From Crambe crambe (lineage: Eukaryota > Porifera > Demospongiae > Poecilosclerida > Crambeidae), in NCBI GenBank assembly GCA_963924555.1, contig OZ004588.1:1674001-1738000 (forward strand): a stretch of DNA of 64,000 nt, written 5' to 3'. Shown here one piece after another: positions 26,114-40,748 of the stretch; position 1 is the first letter of the stretch; each line of letters starts with the position of its first letter. The notes below the pieces were generated by a model. The model did not search any database. It was not told where the DNA came from and saw only the letters and a list, made by a program, of their open reading frames with translations. The translations under genes were made by a program, and so were the position numbers.

Positions 26114-29100
26114 GTATTACACACTCATACCTGTGACTTCTCCCTTCTCCATAGGAGTACAGAGGGACTGTAATGGCTGTGGTTTATTACTGCTGGAGGG
26201 TGTATCTATGGGTATGAAGTATACATGTGTCTGACCTCCCATGCAAATTCAAGACAGTTTTGCTAACATGATGCAGCCCAAATCAACTTGTCTCACCTTT
26301 GCCCCAAAACTAACTTTGCTAAATGCTAAATTGATAGAGTTAGAGGAAATGATAAGGTCTTCTTTGTAGCATAAACAGCAGTAGGAGCCTCCAAAAGTGC
26401 AAACCAATTTAAGTTCTACAATTCTTTATGCCAAATACACCAATATGGACATAGCTGTTAAATTATAGTAAGCCACCACCTATTGCAACCTCTCTATAGG
26501 ATCTTAGGGTACAGAAATATCATACTGTATGTCCGGAAAATATTGGCAGTCATCTTGCTCAGACATGGATGACTGATGACTCCCCCAGTCATTCCTCTAG
26601 TTGAGTTATAATGACTCCACGTAATCTTTATGGGAGACATTGTATTACTGTCCACACAAGCATTTCAATAGCTGGCTCCTCTTTTACTCTGGTCAAGACA
26701 AATACCCTCAACATGTTCTCCCAGTGCAACACACAAACTGAAAGCAATCACAAAAATGCCTTAAGTGGTAGGTAGTAAGTGATAGGACTGGTAGGGTGTG
26801 ACTTCCTTCATGCACTGTGTGATCACCTGCATAAGTGGGGATAAGGTGCCCCCAAACTTGTGTGCTGCATTATGGATTGTGATAATTGGCATGGTTAGGG
26901 GGCACTACAATGCACCATCGTCTGGCTGGTAGGTGGGGGAGGGGTCTCAACCCCACCCCTGGATCAATGGATCCAGCCATGTACTTATTACAAGATGCCA
27001 CCATGTTGGTATATAGGCGAAGGGTGTATGAAGTGTCTGCTATTTCATAAACCTCATGCAAATATAAGTCAACTCTGACTTCTTTTTAGTGTTAAAACAT
27101 AATCTAACACACCAGCAACAGGACTCCTAAAGGCAAACTAGTACATTTCCCTTATACCATGTACACCAATATGGACAAGTCCAATGTTATAGAAAGCCAC
27201 ACCTATTGCAACCTCTCTATAGGAACTAAGGGGACAGAAATATCATACTGTATATATTGCCTGGAATTAATAGGCTCCTGCAGATTATGCTCAAATTTAT
27301 ACACAAGATTCTATTCTCAGATTCTCACTCTAGCCTATTATTCTTTCAATTGTACCCATTATTCCCAAAGATTCTCCTATGGCAACAGGGCTGGATTCGG
27401 ATTATTAAATAGATGGGGTTGCATGACTAGGACTAGGGCCACACACTGGACCATGGGGGAGGCATAATTATTTGGAGGACCATGTATGTTGGCTTCACTG
27501 ATAGTTTGCCACATTTTGAGCTTTTAAATAATAATCCAAGTAGAGTAGTCTCCTATACCATAGATACATTTGTGTATGGTGTTACATTCCTGTGGGTTGT
27601 TATAAACTAATGGTTTGTAACCTCAATACATAATCAAACCATGATAATAACATTGAGGTGCATGCCTATACCAACTATCCCTAATAATGTAGCAGTTATT
27701 TTTGCTGGCTTCTTCAAGCTTCTTCTTCAATCTTGTTCAGCTTCTTGCCCTATTCCACCACCTCTAAATGGCATGTGTGGTCAGTCATATGCTAGCATTT
27801 GTGTAGGTAAGGGGTGGACCATACCAAAATTATGACATCTTTGAAGTGACATATGCATGGAAATCAGTTTTTATGTACTAAGTTATAAAAGTGTGTCCTT
27901 GAAAGTGTTCTTACCACTTTGATTAAGTATGAAGTATATATAATTATTATGAAGTATTATCATTGTCAAAGTAGAAATGCACATGATCAAGCAAGTAGGT
28001 ATGGTAAAAATCACTGTGCACCGTTTTAGGGGAGTGGGGGCCAACCACCCCCCCCCCCCCCCCCCCCCCCGAATAATTTTTGAACTTTGTGGATGTCACC
28101 ATCTTATTCACCCATAATCTCGACTGTGGGGTGTGTTGGGGTGTGCCAAATTAAACAGCTGTGGGTCCCTTTCCATAGGAGCTGCTGAGTCAGTTTGGGG
28201 AGTCCAAAACTCACGGATTTTCACCTGCTGAGCAATATGTATTGATATATTTTCACTAAGTTATGGTTAATATGGGTACATCCCTGCTGATATCTATTAA
28301 TTAGTGTGTCATTGATATTTTGTTTGTAGCTCCTCCACTGAGCTTAAGTAATGTTGTTGCAGTCCTAAACAAACTTTCGTGGAGCCGTGTTGGTGAAATA
28401 CTGACAATCCCCCAGACTAAGTTAAATACTATCAAAGACGAGTGTGATACGGATGAGGAAAGACTTTTAGCCACTGTTAACTATTGGCTATTAAATGATC
28501 CGAATGCGTCCTGGAGGAGACTTATGTGTCAGCTTGACTGGAACCATTCAGATATAGCAGACAGGATACGGAAGTATGCAGAGAAACTAACAGGTTAGTG
28601 AGAGCTTCAAACATATTGACATATGTACATGAATAGGTTGCATGTGCAGTTAAAACATTGCTGCTGTTCTGTTCCACAGGACTCAGTTGTATTATCTCTA
28701 ATCTCCATGACGTTTTACATAATTACATAATTATATCTGCTGAGTCAGCTATATCATTGTAACTACTTGACTGCTGCACATGCTGAGACCCATGCCCAGT
28801 TGTTAAGAGTAGAGACTCAAAGTCTGTAGTACATGTAACAAAGTTTAATTTTTTGCTTGTCAATTTCATTGCACTATTCCAACAAACCCTATTATAGTCT
28901 ATTTACATTCACTCTGACACCTTGAAGTTAGTGAGTTATGTATGTAACTCTTTACTGGTATAAAATAGAGTCTTATAGTAGCCACCATTAGAACCAACAT
29001 GTATATAATCAGCTCTCTGCTGATGTCTGAAATCAGTCTGGAATCAACAAAGTTATACTGTAGTTCCAGAAATTTCCTAGTTGAAATATTTCACATTTTT

Positions 29101-32100
29101 ATTTTTTAATTTCGGAAACATTATATACAACATCCAAAAATTTTCAATAATGAATTGTTATTGCATCCAGATGTGTGTGAATTAGAGTTCGACTAGTTAC
29201 TGCATGTATGTATGTAATGGCAGAGTCCGTGGCTGAGTCACAATGTGAGATGGATTCCTGCATCAGAGGCTATCATGAATACAGAGCAATATGGACAGCA
29301 GCTATTGGAGTCTCTTTGTTGTATTAGGGGAACCTACTAATACAATAGATCAATACGCTGTTGCTGTAATTAGAAGTGGACTAGTTGTTGGACATTTGCC
29401 TAAGAAGATTTCAAGAGTTTGCTCACTTTTTTGAGGAGAGGAGGTACCATATATTGTATAGTCACCAACACCAGGAGATATTCCACAGACCTCCCTCAAG
29501 GTGGACTAGAGATCCCCTGTACTTTGCATTTTGAAGGGATCAATTCTTTGAGAAGACGCTTAAAAAAATGCATGCCCAATCTCAATTCATAATCAGTACT
29601 TAAATCATTGTTTTCATCTGCTAAAATTATATTATAAAAGTTACAGCGGTTTTTTTTTATATTTCGTTAATCATCAAAGGACAATACAGATGAAGAATTA
29701 CGGTAGTCTTTTATTCGGTATGGTACGATTATTTTTGCGCATGTACAACAATATCTACGGACTTCGATTCACAGCTGCTTTTTCACTGGCTTGCATACTA
29801 TTCTTTGCCTTCATTTCTTCAGGTATAGCCCTCTTCGCAATCGTGGCGACTTCTTAAGTGATGGAATCTAGCTAGCTAAGAAGAAAGTGGACCAGAAGGT
29901 TATGTAAATTACATATAGTGCATGCTGTAGTTGAATGTACGAACGTCTACATGTGGCTAAACGGTGGCTTTATATTGGAAATAGAAAAATTTTCGATAGA
30001 CTGATTACTGAAATTACCGAATTTTTATTCCCACCAAGATTATCCCGCTGTAAGGTACACATTAAGTACATCAATCAATCACTGTTCACATCCACTTCTT
30101 CTATCTCTGAATCTTCCACACCAAGTGCTTTATTGTCAACATCAAGTGCTTGACATATCCCAGCTTCGTTCACTATGAATGACGGATTATCAGCAATGTG
30201 CTGAACTGTCTTGACAAGCCATTTGGCACCAAGTTCTTTCATAGCTGGTAAACATAGGTCAGCAGGTTCCAATCTTGATCCAACTGCTCTGCTATTTGAC
30301 TTGAATACCAGTCTTGAAATTTTCGCCGAAGAAAATCCTTCACAGTCTTATTAACAGAGATGTCCACTGGCTGTAATAAATCTGTGGTATTAGCAGGCAA
30401 CAAACAAACATGAATCGAATTCTCTTCAAGAATACCATTAACACATGGAGTGATTTGACCTTTAAAATTATCCATAATCACAAGGGCAGACTTGTCTTCC
30501 CCCAAATTGTCTCTTTGCTTTTAAACATATGGAATGATTATGGCTTTGATGTATTGAAACATCGTTTCTTCATTTGACCAATGTTTGGGTGAATGTATAA
30601 TATCCCAGTCACTCGGAAATTTGAAATGGGGGTGTTGAATGGGAGTGACAACGGTTTGTCTTGACAGTGGAAGTGACATCATTTAGAAATTCAAATGTGA
30701 AAAATTGGCAACACTAAATTTGTTCTTTGTTGTGGTGGCTTTTCACTGGACAAATTTCATCCACACAAGAAGTGAATTCGCCCATGGTCTGTAGCCACAA
30801 ACTCTTCTAACTTGAACTTGTTATATGCCATCACAATACCTCGAGCAGCAGCAACAACAATACATGCAGATACAACACCTCCAGCTTCTCTCAGTTTCAG
30901 CAATATGGTTGCACAACCATTGTCATAGGGTGGAATGTCCCCCGCTTAGAATGACCCGGGGGTCAGGGTGAAGTGACCTGGGGTCACTCTAACCTAGGCT
31001 GGAATGACCCCCCTGTGTCACTCAGCCCTAGGGTATATTGACCCCTCTAGGATGTAGTGACCCCCTGGGTCACTTTGCCCTTTGGTATAATGACCCCTCC
31101 CTCCCCGTCTCTACATAGGATGTGGAATTAGACAATCAAATCAATTACTTTGGTGAACATCAAAACCACTTGATACTTTTTTTTTCTTCCATGCTGCTGC
31201 TGGTGCTGTGACACATTGCTTATGAAACCACTGAGTCTTGGCATGAGCTGCAACTGATAATCAGTTACAAAAATCTCAAAGGTAATTGCTGCCAAACTTG
31301 AGCTTTTTTCTGGTTTTTCTGCTGTGGAAATGATGTCAGTGCCGATTTTCTAACAGTTGAAAAGATGCTTCCGAAACTTGTGTAATATATGCAACAGAGC
31401 AAACAATCACTGCCATTACCCTGAATTTTTGTACATTGACGAAATATATATCCAGTGGAGTAGGAATAGGAAATTTATCTGGGGGAGGGGGGCAGGGAAC
31501 TTTATGATATTGGTGTGACCCTTCAGAGCTGCAACGTGGATGGGAGGATTCTTGAACTTGTTAATCACAGTAATAGCAACAAAATTCAATCCTTCTGTCA
31601 TTAAATTGCATTAGATAACAGTCAGCAAGCAGCAGTGAAATTGCTGACATCACACTGCAATGACATGTAATTGCTTGGTGCTTGGTCGTACTTTCAATAT
31701 ACTGTTCATATTTTGGGGGGGGGGGCAGTGCCTCTCCATCTATAGTATTGGGGGGCAGTGGCCCCCCTGCCCCCCCTCTCCCCCCCATTCCTACTCCACT
31801 GTCTGATATCATATATATAGTCTTGCGGGCCAATCCTTTACCAAAATACACCTCCCGCAGCACTGATATCAACGGAAACTGTTGATATTAAATTAGCCAG
31901 GGGCTGCTAAAAAAACTGTAAAGAAATATTGTTCTGTGATCATGAAGTGCCGAATACTTATTAGAGCATGCGCAACTCACATGTACACTTTACTTATGTG
32001 GGGGTCACTTGACCCTGAGGGGGGTCATTTAACCCTAGATTAGAGTGACCTCCGGGTCACTACACCCTAGGGTAGAATGACCGGGGGTCACTATACCCTC

Positions 32101-35100
32101 CAACATCGTATCTAAATAGTCCCCCAGCAAAAGTGGCCTACCACGCTTTCTTTCAGGAAGCTCATCCACTCATTATTATCTGTTTTCCGTTTCTCTCTCA
32201 CACTTTCAAGGTAGTCCTTGATCGAGATGGTACTACTGTTGATTTTCACCCTCAACGTTCAAGAGAAATGTGCAGCAGCTGCTGAAACTCCATGCTGACT
32301 GCATATCTGCCCATATCAGCACAATCCTTAGGACTATATTAATAGAATTGTCATCTTTTTCCTAAGCTAGCTTAGCTACCTACGTAAGTATATACTTCAT
32401 ATATGGACCACGTTTTTTCTGTTTCTTAGCTTCAACCATCACTTTGTCCACTTCCTTATTAGCGAGCGCTACTGCCCTCAAGGTCATAATGTTGGATAAA
32501 GATCCACTGGGGCTTGGAAGTCCATCCTTAGCCTTGAAATACTTCCGTAAAGACATGTCTCGAGTATGTCAGAGCCACGTGTTACCATAATTTAAATTTT
32601 CATACAAATATAATTTCTGGTAAGTAGTTTTATTCCGACAATTTAATTTCGGAATACTTCCAACTTCCGAAAATATTTAATTTTTGAATTCTTCTGGAAC
32701 TACAGTAACTAGTATCACAAGTGCTAAGTAGATTTTTCAGAGCTATCTAGATCTTGGGATTAGTAGGTGAATGCACTGCACATACAGAAAGATAGCAAAG
32801 AGCATTATAGAAATGTGCGATAGTCACTGAAAGAACAACAAAGAGGTTCTATGTAACTGAAGTGTAATGTATGGAAATGAGTTATCTCATGTATCCAGCC
32901 TCTTGATTGCAACACTGAGATCACTAGCATATGTTAGGAAAGGCTATCGTAGAGGTTTTGTCCCTAGGACCAGAAGAGGTGTGATTGAGTGAATTAGACT
33001 CTTGCTCTCTAATACAATTTCTTTCTTATTTCTTGGCTAGCAATAGTCATGCAAAATGTTAAATTTTAGGGTCAGTCAGTCCTATTGAAGAGAGCTGCAA
33101 GAAATGTGAACAAACTACGTATAGTAGTAAGAGACTTGCTGTATTCTATATTCTGGGGGAAAGTTTATTATTTTGGACAACATCTAGGGGATGAAATTTC
33201 CTCTACACCTCCCCCCCCCTTATGGTTAGTTAGACACAAGAATTAGGTAGTTTGAGATTTCCATGCAATGGTTAACAGTGACTTCTAAATGTTTGACCTC
33301 GTAACTTCCCCTCTAAGTCGAAAATCCTCTTATCTGTATGCTTTGGTACATTATGAAAGAGCCAACTTTGGAAAAGCTGGACCATCCACAGCTACTTTAA
33401 TTAGGTATTGTGTCTCTGAGAGTTTGAGTTGAGCATTTGCATGTGATGATTATTTTACGTATACACCATAGAATATGTGGTTCATGATTGGAAGGCTGTC
33501 AGTTCAGCAGACTAGATCCACCCTTACATGCTCTTACCTGTACAGAAACTATTATGTGTGTCTATAATTGATTTTGTATTTAAAATCATTGAGTGGGAAA
33601 TGGGAGTGGTTATGGGAGGAGTATTTTAGTTCCTCCTCAAAGACGAATCACATCCCTTCATTTTTTTTCTAGATTTACCTACTGAGCATACAAAGTCACA
33701 AAAATGGCATACAATATGAGTACATAATTTGTTTACTGTGCGATGAAGACATGTGAGCTTGACCAAACCCATTTCTTGCATGTTAGTGATGCAATTCTGT
33801 AATCAAGTGGATTGCTGCATGAAACATGGAAGTGAGGGGATCATGCTTTTTGCTAAGTAGGAACCTCACCTTTTAAATAGCCTAATAGATCCGTTGATAG
33901 CATAAACTTCCCCTCCCCTCCCACATTGATTATTAATTGTATTATCCTCAGACATATACACTAGTCTGGCATAGCGGCGACCCTTACCAACCCAAGGGAA
34001 GGAAAAGGCATTAGCATCAACGACTTGTGTCTCACGTCAAGATTTTGACGCCACCAATCAGATCACTTGATGCATTTTTGTGACGTACACGTGACGTATA
34101 ATAATGAACGCGCAGCCTTTAAGCTTTTCAATGCTCAAGATCGATTGCAGAGACATGGAAGATAAGTATTGTATCGGCTGCGGTGAGCTGACGCAGAAGG
34201 GATCTAGAAGAATCATATCTGACTCCACTTTGTGGGAGGAAGCATTGAAGAAAATTTGGAAGAGACAAGGGCCAAGAAGATGATAGATTTATGTAGAAAA
34301 TGCTTTAATAGCTATGTCAAAGTTAAGAAAAAACTAGAGGTATCTGATCAAAGTTTTAATATAGCAATCTATTTATATTTAGCAACTTCACTACAGGTCA
34401 TCCACCAGAATTTGAGCAAGGCTCTTGATGCATGCAAAATTATGATTATTCCGCACACGTGATAATCTTGTTGTAAATTAACATTCATGGAATTCCAAAG
34501 TGACAAGTCGTTGATGCTAATGTCCCCAGACCCTTTTCCTTCCCTTGGGTTGGTAAGGGTCACCGCTACGCCAGACTACATATACACACCCACACACAAA
34601 CATCCCAGTGCCTCACTCTCTATATGGAACCCTCCATGGTGCTTGATTAGTACTATAAATTCTGTGGGTGTGTCTTATCTGAAGTAATAAAAGTGTTTAT
34701 GTCCTCTCCAGATCCCAGCCTCACCTCTCACAGTTTGCTGGCTGCTCTGGAGACTGTGGGGAATGCAGAGAACATTAGTGAGATTGATAATTCTGAAGGT
34801 AACTTGGAGCGTGTACTTCAACTACCACTCTCTAAGAGGAGGGAAATGAGATTGCAATGTTCAGCAGAGGCTGATTATCGCTATCAACTGATGGAATATT
34901 ATCTAAAATGTCATGAGTGTCCTGGGTGGAATCACCTGGCTGGGAGACTTCTCTACTGGAAACAACACAGCGCTCTTGAGAAAGTGAAGGGGAATGTTAC
35001 AGCTGATAAAGGTAAGTGTGTGGTAGATGACACATACTAAGTGAGGCAAGGGTGAATATAGTCATGTGATTGGTCAACAGTGGATGAATAAATGACTCTC

Positions 35101-38100
35101 CTAGTTCAAGACTATATATGTACAACACTAACAGTGTCCACAGTCCAAAATACACTTTTCCTAGTTAAGAACAAGTTTATTATAATGTTTTTCCAGTATT
35201 TGCTAGTCCCATGGTTTCATATAGTACAGAGAGAAAGGGGAGATATCCCCCTCTGATTGAAATTCTCCCCTAAGAAATATTTGTGTCTTAAAAATGGTAA
35301 TCCTGAAAAGGAAGCTATCTTTCCTTCCACAGCTAATTGTTGTAAAGTGGATTTATTTCACAGTCACAACTTTACTTTGAATTTTAAGTCCACATGACAG
35401 TAATCAATTTGGGTGTGGTAACTTTTTTCTCACAAGCATGCCAGTCCACCCTCTATTCCAAATTCCTGTATGAAACCATGCCCAGTGTGTCCACCACTAT
35501 GTGGAGGTTCCAGTGTGTCCACCACTGTGTGGAGGTTCCAGTGTGTCCACCACTATGTGGAGGTCCTAGTGTGTCCAGCACTATGTGGATGTCCCAGTGT
35601 GTCCACCACTATGTGGAGGTCCCAGTGTGTCCACTACTATGTGGAGGTCCCAGTGTGTCCACCACTATGTGGAGGTCCCAGTGTGTCCACCACTACGTGG
35701 AGGTCCCAGTGTGTCCACCACTACGTGGAGGTCCCAGTGTGTCCACCACTACGTGGAGGTCCCAGTGTGTCCACCACTACGTGGAGGTTCCAGTGTGTCC
35801 ACCGCTACGTGGAGGTCCCAGTGTGTCCACCGCTATGTGGAGGTCCCAGTGTGTCCACCACTATGTGGAGGTCCCAGTGTGTCCACCACTATGTGGAGGT
35901 CCCAGTGTGTCCACCACTATGTGGAGGTCCCAGTGTGTCCACCACTATGTGGAGGTCCCAGTGTGTCCACCACTATGTGGATGTCCCAGTGTGTCCACCA
36001 CTATGTGGAGGTCCCAGTGTGTCCACCACTATGTGGAGGTTCCAGTGTACTTGTATATAGCAGTGGAATTGATGTGTATGTGTTGTCTACTCATAATTAT
36101 GTTCATTTGGAGGAAATGTATTGAAGTTTTGAGAACTACATAAATGTGGTCTGTGGCATGTAGTGTTGTCGGTCAAATGTAAACAGTCTCTATGGCATGA
36201 CATCTTGTAACTATACATTCCTTTTTGACATTAAGCATGCGTGCCATTGTGGATATCCCAGGGTTGCAATTGTAATGTGTATAAGGAAGAATCTTAGGCT
36301 TTTGGGGGAGAGTTAGTACGTAGGGGATGTCCCATTCAGCCAAGAAAATAAGCAATCAGGAAGTTACGCAATAGTAGTGTAGTGATCAAAATAACAACCT
36401 GACACGACATTCTAATCAAGTATATCAGGTACATGCATAACACCAGTAAAGGCATGTAGTCTTAGTGTTCACAATACGTAGTCATCCTGAAGAAAATCTA
36501 ACCAAAATGGACTATATTAATATGCTCAAATTTCAGCTCTACAATGCTATACATTCCTATTTGACATGAACTTTCACATTCTCCCAGTGTAATATAATGT
36601 ACTGTTGCCTCTGTATTACTTTTTTCCTGATGCAGTGCATTGGTTTTCAGTAAATCTAACCAAAAGTTGTTTTTAGTGTTGATACAATATTGTAACAGTT
36701 CCCATTGGTTGGTTATTTCCACTAATTCATCAGTAAATTTTGAGAGAGGAAACCCTACTGTGATTACCCCTGTTAAAGCAGCTGAATTGAAGACAATTTA
36801 TATATCTCAAATTAAAGAACTCTATTCGTTGCTCGAGGTTGGGGCTATAACAGATGGTGACTTTCAAAAAGTATTTTAGAACTGATGGATAAATTGTAAG
36901 GCTATGTTGCTTTTGATATTACCATACATTCTAATCTTAGCACCCACTAAGATTATGGAGCAAGCAATTGCTTAAATGGAAAGAATAAATTAGGGGTCTT
37001 AATTTGTTATGCACTATTCTATTTAAGAACTGCTTTCTCGTGGTGGGTTTTACCCAAAACTGGCAAGAACTAGACTAGCTGTAATTTGAAATGATCCTGC
37101 TACTTCAGTCTGGTCATAATGCTACGTCAGAATATCAGTCTCTAAAAATATATTATTACATATAACCTGCATGTTTAATATAATTTACACAATCTAGTGG
37201 AGTAATTGAAGCAAATGCTTCAGCGAATATGATTCTAGGTGTGTTTGTGGATTGATAACTTAGTTCATTATCTCTAAGATGACTTCACTTGACTAAATGC
37301 TTCCTCAATGGGGTTCAAGTCAGGGGAGTAAGGTGGTAAAAATCGTACTAAAGCACCAGTGGCTGAAATCAATTGAGTTACTGCTTCTACATGGTGGATA
37401 GATGCATTATCAAGTATGACTACAGAACAGGAATTGTCACCACCATTGAATGGAAGTAGTATAGGAAGTAAGCACCATTGTACAAAATTCATGAAAACAT
37501 CCGAGTTCACATTTCCCTCTGCAATATAAACATCTTCTATTCCCCGAAAAGTCAGTATCCCTATGGCCAACAACCTCTTACCATATACAGTAAATTTGTG
37601 GGAAACAGGTGTCATGCCTTGAAGACCATATCCATATTTACGTATTGTATCACGGTAGTTTGATCCTGTTTCATCAATGAAAATGAAAGTTTTGGGGTTA
37701 AATTCCATTATTTCAGAGATATATTTTGCTCTCTGAACATCACACCTTTGTCTTGCTACTAGACGCATTTTCTGTCTTGTCATACCCAGTCTTTTGATGG
37801 TACGGCAAATAGTAGCACAATCATACCGGGATCCTGTTATATGTAACAGCTTTTGTTGTATCTCACGAAGATACATGCTGGGTGTACTCAGCAGCGTCTC
37901 TAAAATGGTGATTTCCTCAAACTCACTCATTTGTGGTAATGGACCATGCCTTTGGCATTTAGGTGATACATCCTCAGTTGTATAAAAAAGATAGATGTAT
38001 CTCTCAATTGACCTGATGTTTACATACAGTTCCCTAGAAATCTCTTTTATTGTCTTCTTTTGTAGAAGATACTTCCAAATTATCCGCAATCTAAGGTCTT

Positions 38101-40717
38101 TTGAGTATCCTTTTGGCATTTTGACTGCTTCTTGTACTGTACAGTAGTTATTTTGAATTTGAATTCTGAGCATGCTCACCTGTGTCTGCTAGCTAGATAG
38201 TACATACAGTGTACACAAGGGCTATGGTACTACTGAATTTCACTACACTATATATATTGGTGTCTTAAATTTCATTCTTGTTTGCAGTTAAAATTTGCTA
38301 CTGAATGGAATGGGTATTTCTGCAAAGTGCAGATTTTAGCTGCCGAAACCAAATCATGCACTACAAGTAGAAGTCCTGGGTTCCTGGGTTAGAAGTCCTG
38401 AGAACATAGTTTCTTACAATTATATGATGTAAATCTGGGCCATGGGGACCATGATATTTTTTGTAATTATTAAACAAGTTCAACATAAAATTATAACCCT
38501 GATTATGCATGAGATTCACAGATCTATTTCTATTCAGCTTACTACATTGTTGATTTAGGTGCTTGAAAACTACATAAATGTGGTCTGTGGCATGTAGTAT
38601 TGTTGGTCAAATGTAAACAGTATCTATGGCATGACATCTTGTAACTATACATTCCTATTTGACATTAAGCATGCGTGCCATTGTGGATATCCCAGGGTTC
38701 CAATTGTAATGTGTATAAGGAAGAATCTTAGGCTTTTGGGGAAGAGTTAGTACGTAGGGGATGTTCCATTCAGCCAAGAAAATAAGCAATCTGGAAGTTA
38801 CGCAATAGTAGTGTAGTGATCAAAATAACAACCTGACACGACATTCTAATCAAGTATATCAGGTACATGCATAACACCAGTAAAGGCATGTAGTCGTAGT
38901 GTTCACAATGCGTAGTCATCCTGAAGAAAATCTAACCAAAGTGGACTACATTAATATGTTCAAATTTCAGCTCTACAATGCTATACATTCCTATTTGACA
39001 TGAACTTTCACATTCTCCCAGTCTAACATAATGTACTGTTGCCTCTGTATTACTTTTTTTCCCAATGCAGTGCATTGGTTTTCAGTAAATCTAACCAAAA
39101 GTTGTTTTTAGTGCTTATACAATATTGTAACAGTTCCCATTGACTGGTTGGTTATTTCCACTAATTTTTTTAAAGTTCTACTTACCTGATGACTATCCAC
39201 ATGTGAAATATACCACAATACAATTTAGTAAGCAACCACAAAATTAAGTGAGTGATTGTTCCAGGAAATTCTGTATACTATTCCGTGTTCACTTGCGTTT
39301 CACATCCATATGGAGTATACGTATGCCTGGGGCATTTTGTATTGTAGACATATATATATATATTACAATTTCAATGAGTCATGACCTGAGAGTCAGCTCA
39401 CTCACTCTACTTGCTCACTTAATTAAGATATCTGTAATTTAGGTCCTTATTTATAGGAATTGTGTAATCTGTACGGCATATCTGATTATTGTATGTGACC
39501 ACATGAATTCTTTTGCCAACAGATACAGTTGTTAGTACAACTGATAGTAATTTTGTTTGAGTGATTTTAGTCCACTGAGGTCCCAGTGTACTTTTAAATA
39601 GCAGTGGAATTAATGTGTATTACACAGAAGATACTTTTTGTGCTCTGTGTTGTTTCCTGCCCATATATTAGCTAGCATATATTCATTTGTTAGACAATAA
39701 CATGAATAATTGCCTTTGATATAATGAGGTAACTATATCATGTAGTAACCACTTGCTCGGCATACAAGTGATCAGGTATCTAAGTGTCTACTTAGAGACC
39801 AACTTAGAAACCTGTGATTGTCATCAGACTATATATACACAGTTTATACTACTGTCTAAGTCATTAGATCACTCCAGTGAGTGACTACTTGGTTTAAAAT
39901 AGACACCTCGGCTCTGCCTCAGTATCTATTGTAAACCTTGTAGTCACTCACTGTCATGATCTAACCTATACATAGAGGAAAATGTTGATGACTGTCATAA
40001 ATACTGTAGATTGTCAGTGGTATGTTGTGTGGTTGGTCAGGTATAAACAATCTCTATGGCATATATCTGTTAGTTCTGACTTGATTATTTTTGTGACTGC
40101 CATCATGTCACATTGTATTGCTATTGGTCAAGAATATCTAGGCAAGTGTGCTTTAAGGTTTCTTTGTTTTCATATGATTTCCTTGTTTGGATGACTATTT
40201 CACCTTTTTATTTTCAATGAAGATACCTGATGGAGGTTTTAATATAGGAATTGTGAACATCCAAATAGCAATTATTAAAGGGGGTGGTAAGATTGTTCCT
40301 ATTCTGTTTCATTAAAGTGGCATTTTTAGTTTAAGCAATAAGCTTCTCTATAGTCATGGCTATGAGATACTGTATATGGAAACGATACATACCTACATCA
40401 GGTCAGAGCATGCATACTACAACAGGGGTCAAAGGTCGGATATCTAATGTTGGTGGCAATCTTCAAACTATAGGAGTTCAGTTTTTCTTCTTTTTTCTTT
40501 TCTTTTTGTGTATTTGTGTAAGAATATTATTAATGGGGTCATATCTATCACTCCATTGATTCTTTTGCCAACAGATACAGTTCTTAGTACAACTGATTTT
40601 GTTCGGAGGGTTTTTTGTGGTTTTTCTATTTTATGCTTAAGTCCAATTATGCACTCCTTGTTGTGTACATATGGCTAGAGGGTGTGAACCAGGATAGGTA
40701 AGGTTGTGCATCAGTGT

Positions 40718-40748
<31 letters not shown>

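Larger units (their letters stand above)
30075..32558 (-). pseudogene. Broken CENP-B/pogo-type transposase
   Basis: Read on the minus strand from about 32558: MSLRKYFKAKDGLP, then RGPYMKY, RRGRPLLLGDYLD (up to about 32110), interruption by a nested element, then KLREAGGVVSA and ATDHGR, and the DDE core with LVIMDNFKGQ (catalytic Asp) and CLLPANTTDLLQPVDISVNK (about 30350-30500). The last part, ALVIMDN to QLDQDW, is separated by a frameshift from the C-terminal segment LGAKWLVKTVQHI (30075-30272). The order matches CENP-B-like pogo transposases. Several frameshifts and the nested insertion make it inactive. Confidence 0.8.
29058..32705 (-). mobile_element. Pogo/Tigger-like DNA transposon in intron 2
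   Basis: Terminal inverted repeats CTGTAGTTCCAGAA (29058) and TTCTGGAACTACAG (ending 32705) are flanked on both sides by TA, the target duplication of Tc1/mariner/pogo elements. The interior encodes a broken CENP-B/DDE_1-type transposase on the minus strand. The 3.65-kb length is inflated by at least one later insertion (30927-32099). It is in antisense orientation to the host gene. Confidence 0.82.

Noticed and set aside
31682..31885. Pro/Gly-rich ORFs at 31.6-31.9 kb
   Set aside because: Products of the G-rich and C-rich ends of the nested foldback element.
35394..36143. Three long overlapping plus-strand ORFs of Cys/Val/His/Pro repeats
   Set aside because: They are the three readings of the 26-bp minisatellite. 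No flanking exon structure, and all three forward frames are equally open.
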